Positions 1 to 6,024 of a DNA stretch of 6,024 nt are shown one piece after another. Both the position numbers and the translations under genes were made by a program. The stretch spans positions 1 to 6,024 of the forward strand of contig DEDT01000004.1 of NCBI GenBank assembly GCA_002350105.1. Direction: 5' to 3'. The notes below the pieces were generated by a model. That model ran no database searches. It saw only the letters and a list, made by a program, of their open reading frames with translations, and had not been told where the DNA came from. Numbering within the stretch: the stretch's first letter is position 1; each line of letters starts with the position of its first letter. This DNA is from Selenomonadaceae bacterium UBA2897 (lineage in GTDB: Bacteria; Bacillota; Negativicutes; Selenomonadales; Selenomonadaceae).

Positions 1-14
1 GGGCTTGACAAAAT

Positions 15-22
15 AGGAAGGA
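15..22 (+). promoter_or_regulatory. Ribosome binding site of manA (long spacing)
   Basis: AGGAAGGA is the only purine-rich Shine-Dalgarno-like stretch before the manA ATG. It lies 13 bases upstream of the start codon, longer than the usual 5-10. The start is still secure, because the residues right after this ATG (LYPLKLK...WGGTRL) match the conserved N-terminus of the enzyme family. The odd spacing may lower translation efficiency. Confidence 0.5.
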
Positions 23-35
23 AAATCAAATTATC

Positions 36-1019
36 ATGGAACTATACCCTTTGAAATTGAAGGCGGCACTGAAGGACTATATCTGGGGCGGCACGCGCCT
101 GCGGGATGAATACGGAAAGGCCAGCGATCTCGATAAGGTCGCGGAGAGCTGGGAGATGTCCGTGCATCCCGACGGCCCGAGCGTCATCATGAATGGCCCG
201 GCGGCGGGCAAGACGCTGGCGGATTACCTTACGGCAGTGGGGCAGGAGCTGCCGCCCATCCTCATCAAGCTCATCGATGCCCACGACAACCTCTCGGTGC
301 AGGTGCATCCGGATAACGAGTATGCGCAGCGCGTCGAGGGTGAGCCGGGCAAGACGGAGATGTGGTACATCGTCGAGGCCACGCCGGACGCGCAGCTCAT
401 CTATGGCTTTAAGCAGGAAATCACGCGTGAGGAATTCGCGCAGAGTATCAAAGACAACACGCTGTTGGACAAGGTGCGGCAGGTGCCGGTGAAAAAGGGT
501 GATGTGTTCTACATCCCTTCGGGGACGCTGCATGCCATCGGCAAGGGGTGCCTGATCTGCGAGATTCAGCAGAGCTCGAACACGACCTACCGCGTCTATG
601 ACTACGGACGTCTCGGCAAGGATGGCAAGCCGCGCCAGTTGCATGTGGCGAAGGCACTGGACGTCACGAAGCTCCAGCCGCTGGCCCTGCATACAGCACC
701 GGAGGCGGAGATCGCAGGTGTTCTGGCGGGCGTTGAGCTGAGCCTGCTGAAGCAGTCGCCATACTTTACGGTCTATCGCCTCGACCTGCACGACTTCGTG
801 GGGCAGGATGAGGGCAGGCTCGACCTGATGGTTTCGCCCGCCTCGTTCCAGGCACTGACCGTGCTCGCGGGCGAGCTGCGTCTGCAGGCCGCAGGCCAGG
901 AACTCCGCCTCGTCAAGGGCGAGTCGGCCTACCTGCCCGCAGGCCTCGGCCTCTGCCATCTGTCCGGCAAAGCCAGCGTGCTCTTGTCGCAGAAGGGCAG
1001 CGGCAACGCAGATGCCTGA
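36..1019 (+). CDS. manA: Class I mannose-6-phosphate isomerase
   Basis: Zinc-dependent cytoplasmic enzyme that interconverts mannose 6-phosphate and fructose 6-phosphate. It links mannose use to glycolysis and supplies mannose 6-phosphate for GDP-mannose and surface polysaccharides. The protein has 327 aa, close to the roughly 315 aa of the Bacillus type and shorter than the roughly 390 aa of the enterobacterial type. The N-terminus (LYPLKLK...YIWGGTRL) is the family signature. Metal ligands can be placed by family comparison at Q89 and H91 (in SVQVHPDN), E108 (KTEMWY) and H166 (IPSGTLHAIG). The conserved active-site stretch TTYRVYDYGR covers 183-192, with R186 the probable catalytic arginine. 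Residues from about 240 onward form the small C-terminal cupin-like domain. No key residue is missing and the gene is intact. It reads in the same direction as the restriction operon but is separated from it by a strong terminator, so it is probably an independent transcription unit. Only 35 bases upstream are visible, so its promoter or operon partners cannot be judged. Confidence 0.95.
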   Translation: MELYPLKLKAALKDYIWGGTRLRDEYGKASDLDKVAESWEMSVHPDGPSVIMNGPAAGKTLADYLTAVGQELPPILIKLIDAHDNLSVQVHPDNEYAQRVEGEPGKTEMWYIVEATPDAQLIYGFKQEITREEFAQSIKDNTLLDKVRQVPVKKGDVFYIPSGTLHAIGKGCLICEIQQSSNTTYRVYDYGRLGKDGKPRQLHVAKALDVTKLQPLALHTAPEAEIAGVLAGVELSLLKQSPYFTVYRLDLHDFVGQDEGRLDLMVSPASFQALTVLAGELRLQAAGQELRLVKGESAYLPAGLGLCHLSGKASVLLSQKGSGNADA

Positions 1020-1077
1020 GCAAAGTCAGGGAGCCCTGCTGCCATAAACAGCTGACAAGATCATAGTGGTGCATCAG

Positions 1078-1108
1078 GCGCCCGGCAGTTTTGCCGGGCG
1101 CTTTTGTT
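1078..1108 (+). terminator. Rho-independent terminator after manA
   Basis: GCGCCCGGCA (1078-1087) pairs perfectly with TGCCGGGCGC (1092-1101) around a GTTT tetraloop, followed directly by TTTTGTT. The 10-bp, very GC-rich stem plus the U-tract is a canonical intrinsic terminator. It lies 58 bases after the manA stop. No T-run is found on the other strand, so it acts in the manA direction only. It should insulate the downstream hsd operon from manA transcription. Confidence 0.93.
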
Positions 1109-1119
1109 GCTGGCGTTGG

Positions 1120-1135
1120 GCAGGGAATATCCTGC
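1120..1135. repeat. Inverted repeat upstream of hsd promoter
   Basis: GCAGG (1120-1124) and CCTGC (1131-1135) form a 5-bp inverted repeat around a 6-base AT-rich centre (GAATAT). It ends one base before the candidate -35 element of the hsd promoter. It could be a protein-binding half-site pair or a minor hairpin. The short arms make chance occurrence quite possible. Confidence 0.3.
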
Positions 1136-1165
1136 TTGTGTCGAATTTAGACATTAGTATACAAT
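1136..1165 (+). promoter_or_regulatory. Putative sigma-A promoter of the hsd operon
   Basis: Between the manA terminator and hsdR there is a local AT-rich stretch in otherwise GC-rich DNA. The -10 candidate is TATACA (1158-1163), or in the overlapping register TACAAT (1160-1165). The best -35 candidate is TTGTGT (1136-1141), 16 or 18 bases upstream, and it matches the consensus only in its TTG. Transcription would start around 1170, leaving a short leader that contains the hsdR ribosome binding site. A weak -35 with a decent -10 would suit a regulated or low-level promoter. The strong terminator upstream implies that hsdR needs its own promoter about here. Confidence 0.5.
1139..1153. promoter_or_regulatory. 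Candidate operator palindrome in hsd promoter
   Basis: TGTCGAATTTAGACA is a 15-base imperfect palindrome: six of seven symmetric base pairs match around a central T (TGTC-n-AA-T-TT-n-GACA). It overlaps the end of the -35 candidate and fills most of the spacer before the -10, where a bound repressor would block RNA polymerase. Its first seven bases also equal the Spo0A-box core. No regulator gene is visible in the window, so the binding protein is unknown and the assignment rests on position and symmetry alone. Confidence 0.35.
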
Positions 1166-1175
1166 AAGGAGAGCG

Positions 1176-1183
1176 AAAGGAGG
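1176..1183 (+). promoter_or_regulatory. Ribosome binding site fixing the hsdR GTG start
   Basis: AAAGGAGG is a near-perfect Shine-Dalgarno sequence, 9 bases before the GTG at 1193. There is no in-frame ATG nearby upstream; the next in-frame ATG (codon 37) lies inside the conserved N-terminal domain. This site therefore decides for the GTG start. Confidence 0.88.
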
Positions 1184-1192
1184 CGGTGCTCT

Positions 1193-4100
1193 GTGGCCCA
1201 TACGGCGAATTTTGCATTTCTGGCGGAAAGATTCCCCGTGCTGGCGAAGTTCGGCCGGCAGGCGGAGCAGTATTGGCAGGTGGATGCGAATTCCTGCCTG
1301 ATGAAGCTGGGCATGCTGGGCGAAGCTATCGTCAATCTCATCTATGATACGGATGACATTGCGCGGCCCGTGCCGGATGATGCGGTGCATCGTATCCGCC
1401 GCCTGCGGCATGAAGAGTATATCGACGCAGATATCGAGAACATCCTGCATATCCTGCGCAAGAAGCGCAATCTCGCCGTGCATGAGAACTACGATTCGGC
1501 AGAGGACGCGCGTGCCCTGCTGCCCATGGCCTATACGCTGGCGGAGTGGTTCTACGAGACGTATGGCGACTATCGCTACGAGCACCGCGACTTCGTGCTG
1601 CCCGAGCCCCTGGCGGATTCGGTGGCAGAGCGGGCAGCGACCCTGCGCCAGCGGCAGACGGCGGCGGAGAAAAAGGCCGAGCAGCAGCATGATGCCGAGG
1701 TGGCGGCGCGGGCGGCAGACACGGCGCATCCCGTGTCCGCCACGCGCGAGGAGCGGCGCAAGCAGGCCTATGTGGCGGCCGGTCATCGCCATCGCACGGA
1801 GGCCGAGACGCGCCTGAGCATCGACGAGCAGCTGCGCCGCGTCGGCTGGCTGGCGGACAGCACGGCCATCCGCTATGCCCGCGGCGCGCGTCCGCAGAAG
1901 GGCTGCGACATGGCGATTGCCGAGTGGCCGACGCAGCGCGGCCCCGTGGACTATATGCTGTTCTGCGGCGAGCGCATGGTCGGCGTCATCGAGGCCAAGG
2001 CGGGGCATAAGGATGTGCCCGCGGTACTCGATGGCCAGGCGCATGACTACGCGCGTGAGGTCTGTGAGGAGGACGCGCTCTATACGCTGGGGCACTGGCA
2101 GGAGCAGCAGTATGCCGTGCCCTTTATCTTCGCCACGAATGGCCGTCCCTATCTGGCGCAGTACAAGGAAAAATCCGGCATCTGGTTTCAGGATTTGCGC
2201 GATCCGCTGAATCTGCCCCAGGCGCTGCACGGCTGGATTTCGCCGCAGGGCATGCTGGAGCTGCTGGCCCATGACGCGGCTAAGGCGGACGAGCAGCTCG
2301 CAGCGGCTTCCCGCGATGAGCTGACGGATGCCACGGGGCTGAACCTGCGCCCCTATCAGGTCGCAGCCGTGGAGGCGGCGGAAAAGGCCGTGCTGGCGGG
2401 CAGGCGCGCCATCCTGCTCGCGATGGCCACGGGCACGGGCAAGACGCGCACGGTGCTTGCGCTCATCTACCGTTTCCTGCGCACGGGGCGCTTCCGCCGC
2501 ATCCTCTTTCTCGTCGACCGCACGGTGCTCGGCCAGCAGGCGGAGGATACCTTTGGTGAGGTGCGCCTGGCGGAGCTGCAGCCCCTGACCAGCCTCTACA
2601 ATGTGCAGGGGCTGGCGGATGCGGCGGCGCTGGCGCCGGAGACGCGCGTGCAGGTGGCCACGGTGCAAAGCCTTGTGCGGCGCATCGTCTATCAGGAGGG
2701 CGACAGCGTGCCGGCGGTGACGGACTTCGACCTCGTGATCGTCGATGAGGCGCATCGTGGCTACCTGCTGGACAAGGATATGAGCGATGAGGAAGAGCTC
2801 TACCGCGATCAGCGCGACTACATGAGCAAGTACCGCGCGGTGCTGGAGTATTTCGATGCCGTGCGCATCGCGCTCACGGCGACGCCGGCCCTGCATACGA
2901 CGGAGATCTTCGGCCAGCCGGTCTATACCTATAGCTACCGCGAGGCCGTGATCGACGGCTATCTCGTGGATCACAATGCGCCCATCCGTATCGAGACGGA
3001 GCTCTCGCGCCTGGGTATTCACTATGACAAGGGCGATACCGTGGCCCAGCTCGACCCGGAGACGGGCGAGCTGCTCAACGGCGCCGTGCTCGAGGATGAG
3101 CTGGATTTCGATATCGCGGCCTTCAACCGGCAGGTGATTACGGAGAACTTCAACCGCGTGGTGCTGCAGGAGATAGCCAGGCATTTCGACCCCACGGACC
3201 GCGCGCAGGGCAAGATGCTGATTTTCGCGGCGACCGACCAGCACGCAGACCTCATCGTGCGCCTGCTGCGCGAGTGCTATGCGGGCAGCGTGCCCGCCGA
3301 GGCCATCCGCAAGATCACGGGCACCATCGAGAATGGCAACGGCAAGAAAATCCGCGAGGCGGTATTGCGCTTCAAGAATGAGCAGTATCCGAGCATCGTG
3401 GTGACCGTGGACCTACTGACGACGGGCGTGGACGTGCCCGCCATCACGACGCTGGTCTTCCTGCGCCGCGTGAAGTCGCGCATCCTCTTCGAGCAGATGC
3501 TGGGTCGCGCGACGCGCCTCTGCCCGGAGATTCATAAAGAGGCGTTCGATATCTACGATCCGGTCGGCACCTATGACATTCTGGAGAAAGTCAGCAGCAT
3601 GAAGCCCGTGGCGGCGAAGCCGCAGGAGACGGTGCAGGCGCTGCTGGACGGTGTGGCGGCGGCAAAAGACGAGCAGGGACTCAGCCAGCGGGTGGCCGTG
3701 GAGCGCGCCATCGCGCGCCTGCAGCGCAAGGCGAAACTCCTGACGCGTACAGAGAGCCGCGACCTCGCGGAGAGCCTGCCTGCCGTGCAGGCGGAGGCAA
3801 AGCCCGCGAAGGATTTCCCCGCCTGGTTGCAACAGTTGCGCGCTGTAGATACGGTGCAGGCGGCGGAGACGCTGCTGGCGGCCCGCGCCCTGCTGGAGCC
3901 GCTGGAGCAGGTACATGGCCCGCGCAAGGCCATCGTCATCGACCAGCATGCGGATCATGTCGTGGCGACGACGCGCGGCTACGGCGAGGGACAGGAGCGC
4001 CCCGAGGACTATCTGGCCGCGTTCCAGAGCTGGGTGCAAGAGAACCGCGACCGCGTCTCGGCGCTCACGCTCATCTGCACGCGGCCGCAGGCGCTCACCT

Positions 4101-4585
4101 ACAGTGAGCTGAAACAGTTGCGCAAGGAGCTCAGCCAGCTGCATTTCACGGAGCGTCAGCTCACATCGGCCTGGCAGAGTACGCAGCCCGCGCCAGAGGT
4201 GGCGGGCCGGGAGACGGCGGCGGATGTGACGGCGGACATCATCAGCCTCGTGCGCCGCGCGACGCTGGGCACGCCGCTGGTGAGCCATCAGGAGCGCATC
4301 CGGCGGGCTGTCGCGCGGCTCATCGCGGAGTTGCGCCAGCGGCCGGACTTCACGAAGCAGCAGGAGAACGTGCTGCGCAAGCTCGGCGAGCGCTTCGCGC
4401 AGGATGAGAACTATGTGATCTCGCCGCAGATGCTGGACACGGATGTGCGCTTCAAGAAAGAGGGCGGCCGCGCCCGCTGCGAGCACATCTTCAACGGGCA
4501 GCTGGAGCCCGTACTGGCCCGCCTGAATACCTATCTCTATGAAGACCATACTGCAGACAACCCCGATGGAGGCAAAATAGCATGA
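1193..4585 (+). CDS. hsdR: Type I restriction enzyme HsdR subunit, DUF4145-containing EcoEI type
   Basis: Restriction and ATP-driven DNA translocation subunit, which joins HsdM2S to cut unmethylated DNA away from the recognition site. It has 1130 aa. Domains in order: a helical DUF4145/HEPN-like domain (about 10-130) with RNLAVH at 92-97; a charged, alanine-rich, probably coiled linker (about 145-205); an HSDR_N nuclease domain with D253 and E267-A-K269 as the PD-(D/E)xK centre; and a superfamily 2 helicase motor. The motor shows RPYQ 386-389, Walker A ATGTGKT 412-418 (K417), DEAH 518-521, LTATP 561-565, TTGVDVP 743-749 and the arginine-finger motif QMLGRATR 768-775. The C-terminal helical region (about 900-1125) resembles the EcoEI R C-terminal domain that docks on the methyltransferase. 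All catalytic motifs are intact. EcoEI/EcoAI-type subunits lacking the N-terminal domain are nearer 800 aa, so the extra length lies at both ends. The GTG start follows a strong ribosome binding site and sits just before the conserved NFAFL. The gene ends in a 4-base overlap with hsdM. Confidence 0.95.
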   Translation: MAHTANFAFLAERFPVLAKFGRQAEQYWQVDANSCLMKLGMLGEAIVNLIYDTDDIARPVPDDAVHRIRRLRHEEYIDADIENILHILRKKRNLAVHENYDSAEDARALLPMAYTLAEWFYETYGDYRYEHRDFVLPEPLADSVAERAATLRQRQTAAEKKAEQQHDAEVAARAADTAHPVSATREERRKQAYVAAGHRHRTEAETRLSIDEQLRRVGWLADSTAIRYARGARPQKGCDMAIAEWPTQRGPVDYMLFCGERMVGVIEAKAGHKDVPAVLDGQAHDYAREVCEEDALYTLGHWQEQQYAVPFIFATNGRPYLAQYKEKSGIWFQDLRDPLNLPQALHGWISPQGMLELLAHDAAKADEQLAAASRDELTDATGLNLRPYQVAAVEAAEKAVLAGRRAILLAMATGTGKTRTVLALIYRFLRTGRFRRILFLVDRTVLGQQAEDTFGEVRLAELQPLTSLYNVQGLADAAALAPETRVQVATVQSLVRRIVYQEGDSVPAVTDFDLVIVDEAHRGYLLDKDMSDEEELYRDQRDYMSKYRAVLEYFDAVRIALTATPALHTTEIFGQPVYTYSYREAVIDGYLVDHNAPIRIETELSRLGIHYDKGDTVAQLDPETGELLNGAVLEDELDFDIAAFNRQVITENFNRVVLQEIARHFDPTDRAQGKMLIFAATDQHADLIVRLLRECYAGSVPAEAIRKITGTIENGNGKKIREAVLRFKNEQYPSIVVTVDLLTTGVDVPAITTLVFLRRVKSRILFEQMLGRATRLCPEIHKEAFDIYDPVGTYDILEKVSSMKPVAAKPQETVQALLDGVAAAKDEQGLSQRVAVERAIARLQRKAKLLTRTESRDLAESLPAVQAEAKPAKDFPAWLQQLRAVDTVQAAETLLAARALLEPLEQVHGPRKAIVIDQHADHVVATTRGYGEGQERPEDYLAAFQSWVQENRDRVSALTLICTRPQALTYSELKQLRKELSQLHFTERQLTSAWQSTQPAPEVAGRETAADVTADIISLVRRATLGTPLVSHQERIRRAVARLIAELRQRPDFTKQQENVLRKLGERFAQDENYVISPQMLDTDVRFKKEGGRARCEHIFNGQLEPVLARLNTYLYEDHTADNPDGGKIA
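4568..4572 (+). promoter_or_regulatory. Ribosome binding site of hsdM inside hsdR
   Basis: GGAGG lies in the last codons of hsdR, 9 bases before the hsdM ATG. Together with the ATGA stop/start overlap (4582-4585) this indicates translational coupling, with the site kept unfolded by ribosomes finishing hsdR. Confidence 0.8.
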
Positions 4586-6003
4586 CCACGCAGGAAATCA
4601 TCGATAAGCTCTGGAATCTGTGCAACGTATTGCGCGACGATGGCATCACCTATCACCAGTACGTGACGGAGCTCACCTACATCCTCTTCCTCAAGATGGC
4701 GAAGGAGACGGGCACGGAGGAGGCCATCCCGGAGACGTATCGCTGGGATGAGCTCGTGCGGCGCGACGGCCCGGAGCTGAAGCAGTTCTACAAGGAGCTG
4801 CTGGATAAGCTGGGCACGGAGACGACGGGGCGCGTACACGAAATCTACGCGGGCGCAGCGACGAATATCGACGAGCCGAAGAACCTGAAGAAAATCATCA
4901 CCTCCATCGATGCGCTGGACTGGTTCAGCGCGCGCGAGGAGGGGCTGGGCAACCTCTACGAGGGCCTGCTGGAGAAAAACGCGAACGAGAAGAAATCGGG
5001 TGCAGGGCAGTACTTCACGCCGCGCGTGCTCATCGACGTGATGACGCGCCTCGTGGCGCCGCAGCCCGGCGAGCGCTGCAACGACCCGGCCTGCGGTACC
5101 TTCGGCTTCATGATCGCGGCGGATGCCTACGTGCGCAGCCAGACGCAGGACTACGACACGCTCGCCATGGAGGCGGCGGCCTTTCAGGCGGAGGAGGCGT
5201 TCTCGGGCTGCGAGCTCGTGCACGACACGCACCGCCTCGCGCTGATGAATGCGATGCTGCATGGCATCGACGGCTCCATCTATCTCGGCGATACGCTCTC
5301 GAACTTCGGCAAGCAGCTCCGCGGCTACGACGTCGTGCTCACGAATCCGCCCTTTGGCACGAAGAAGGGCGGCGAGCGGGCGACGCGCGACGACCTCACC
5401 TACCAGACCAGCAACAAGCAGCTGAACTTCCTCCAGCACATCTACCGCAGCCTGAAGGCAGACGGCCATGCCCGCGCGGCCGTCGTCCTGCCCGACAACG
5501 TGCTCTTCGCGGAGGGCGATGGCACGGCCATCCGCCGCGACCTCATGGAGAAGTGCGACCTGCACACCATCCTGCGCCTGCCCACGGGCATCTTCTACGC
5601 GCAGGGCGTCAAGACGAACGTGCTGTTCTTCACGCGCGGCGTACAGGACCAGGGCAACACGCGGGCGGTCTGGTACTACGACCTGCGCACGAACATGCCC
5701 TCCTTCGGCAAGACCCATCCCCTGCGCCGCGAGGACTTCCGCGGCTTCGAGGCCGCCTACACGGCAGATGACCGCACAAAAGTGGAGGACGAGCGCTGGC
5801 ACGTCTTCACGCGCGAGGAAATCGCGGCCAAGGGCGACACCCTCGACCTCGGCCTCATCCGCGACGATTCCCTGCCGAGCTACGACGCACTGCCCGACCC
5901 CTATGAGAGCACGCAAAGTGCCATCGGCGACCTGCAGACCGCCATCCAGCTTCTGCAGGAAGTCGCAGACGAGCTCAAAGAGACGGAGGAGGAGCAGGCA
6001 TGA
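4582..6003 (+). CDS. hsdM: Type I DNA methyltransferase HsdM subunit (N6-adenine)
   Basis: Modification subunit that transfers a methyl group from S-adenosylmethionine to the N6 of adenine in the target chosen by HsdS. It also forms the core of the restriction complex. It has 473 aa, normal for the family. The N-terminal HsdM_N helical domain covers about 5-125 and contacts DNA and HsdS. The N6_Mtase domain follows (about 130-440), with GQYFTPR at 142-148 (motif X region), the SAM-binding motif I DPACGTFGF at 168-176 and the catalytic motif IV NPPF at 255-258. The fourth base-proximal position of motif I is Phe where many homologues have Gly; this position varies in the family (Ala in EcoKI), so I read the enzyme as active. 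The C-terminal tail is acidic and helical, ending EETEEEQA-like, as expected for contact with HsdS. It overlaps hsdR by ATGA at its start and the next gene by ATGA at its end. This implies one polycistronic unit with coupled translation. Confidence 0.96.
   Translation: MTTQEIIDKLWNLCNVLRDDGITYHQYVTELTYILFLKMAKETGTEEAIPETYRWDELVRRDGPELKQFYKELLDKLGTETTGRVHEIYAGAATNIDEPKNLKKIITSIDALDWFSAREEGLGNLYEGLLEKNANEKKSGAGQYFTPRVLIDVMTRLVAPQPGERCNDPACGTFGFMIAADAYVRSQTQDYDTLAMEAAAFQAEEAFSGCELVHDTHRLALMNAMLHGIDGSIYLGDTLSNFGKQLRGYDVVLTNPPFGTKKGGERATRDDLTYQTSNKQLNFLQHIYRSLKADGHARAAVVLPDNVLFAEGDGTAIRRDLMEKCDLHTILRLPTGIFYAQGVKTNVLFFTRGVQDQGNTRAVWYYDLRTNMPSFGKTHPLRREDFRGFEAAYTADDRTKVEDERWHVFTREEIAAKGDTLDLGLIRDDSLPSYDALPDPYESTQSAIGDLQTAIQLLQEVADELKETEEEQA
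5985..5994 (+). promoter_or_regulatory. Ribosome binding site of the gene starting at 6000
   Basis: GGAGGAGGAG, within the run of Glu codons at the end of hsdM, lies 5-10 bases before the ATG at 6000. It gives a strong Shine-Dalgarno match and supports the reality of the truncated downstream gene. Confidence 0.75.
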
Positions 6004-6024
6004 AAAAACAGCTCACGCCCGCCG
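6000..6024 (+). CDS. hsdS: 5' end of probable specificity subunit HsdS (cut by window edge)
   Basis: Only eight codons are visible: ATG followed by KKQLTPA, with no stop before the edge. The ATG overlaps the hsdM stop as ATGA, with a strong ribosome binding site just upstream, so this is a real translation start in the same operon. The identity as HsdS is inferred: an hsdR-hsdM pair needs a specificity subunit and none has appeared yet. The short polar start also resembles HsdS proteins, whose first residues commonly read LTP/EQLK ahead of a 'SILQ-AIQGKLV'-like helix. HsdS would carry two target recognition domains that define the bipartite recognition sequence, which cannot be seen here. Confidence 0.7.

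Noticed and set aside
5..10. Perfect TTGACA -35 hexamer before manA.
   Set aside because: A 17-base spacing puts the -10 at 28-33 (AAATTA, poor), immediately before the ATG at 36. This would leave the ribosome binding site upstream of the transcript start.
1027..1054. Small inverted repeats CAGGG/CCCTG and GCTG/CAGC just after the manA stop.
   Set aside because: The arms are only 4-5 bases with a very short loop or ordinary spacing and no T-run; expected by chance and overshadowed by the real terminator at 1078.
1110..1192. Small RNA gene, antitoxin or attachment site in the manA-hsdR spacer.
   Set aside because: No open frame with a ribosome binding site other than hsdR, no second terminator and no direct repeat pair is visible in the stretch.
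1154..3244. A 696-codon open frame on the minus strand opposite hsdR.
   Set aside because: It is the antisense shadow of a GC-rich gene with strong codon bias. The translation is rich in Arg, His and Leu with no recognisable domain, while the plus strand carries complete helicase and nuclease motifs.
5100..5110. Phe in HsdM motif I (GTFGF instead of GTGGF) as a sign of an inactive methyltransferase.
   Set aside because: This position varies in active type I HsdM proteins (Ala in EcoKI), and the catalytic NPPF is intact.
4537..5916. A 459-codon minus-strand frame opposite hsdM, plus similar long ones opposite manA (42-959) and the 3' half of hsdR (3413-4549).
   Set aside because: Same antisense codon-bias effect; no family resemblance, and the plus-strand genes are secure.
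6003..6008. A run of six A bases at codons 2-3 of hsdS as a possible phase-variation tract.
   Set aside because: Six is short for a slippage tract; AAA AAA simply encodes Lys-Lys, which is common after a start codon.

Overview
The window looks like a chromosomal segment from a GC-rich, low-GC-lineage-derived (Firmicutes-type) bacterium. The evidence is the short class I mannose-6-phosphate isomerase of the Bacillus/Clostridia/Negativicutes kind, strong AGGAGG-like ribosome binding sites, and coding sequence that is clearly GC-rich at third positions. A member of the Negativicutes (Selenomonas/Mitsuokella-like) is my best guess. That is an inference from overall protein style and composition, not a database match.

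Left part (1-1110): a complete manA gene closed by a textbook rho-independent terminator (perfect 10-bp stem, tetraloop, T-run). This is housekeeping sugar-phosphate metabolism and is functionally unrelated to what follows.

Middle spacer (about 1110-1192): this stretch is AT-richer than its surroundings. It holds a probable promoter for the next operon. Two inverted repeats lie next to it or inside it, one of them between the candidate -35 and -10 elements, so the operon may be controlled by a repressor or regulator. The same spot contains a perfect match to the Spo0A-box core, which may be coincidence.

Right part (1193 to the window end): a type I restriction-modification operon in the order hsdR-hsdM-hsdS. 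HsdR (1130 aa) is a large EcoEI-type restriction/translocation subunit with an extra N-terminal DUF4145/HEPN-like domain. HsdM (473 aa) is the N6-adenine methyltransferase subunit. The third gene begins at 6000 and runs off the window after eight codons; its position and first residues fit the specificity subunit HsdS. Both junctions are 4-base ATGA overlaps with a good Shine-Dalgarno sequence inside the upstream gene, so the three subunits should be made from one mRNA by coupled translation. Together they would form M2S1 methyltransferase and R2M2S1 restriction complexes that methylate adenine in a bipartite target and cut unmodified invading DNA after ATP-driven translocation.

I found no tRNA, rRNA, CRISPR array, insertion sequence or clearly new system. 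The points most worth following up are the HEPN-like Rx4H motif in HsdR, the putative operator at the hsd promoter, the gene order with restriction first and no gap before hsdM, and whatever follows the truncated hsdS.
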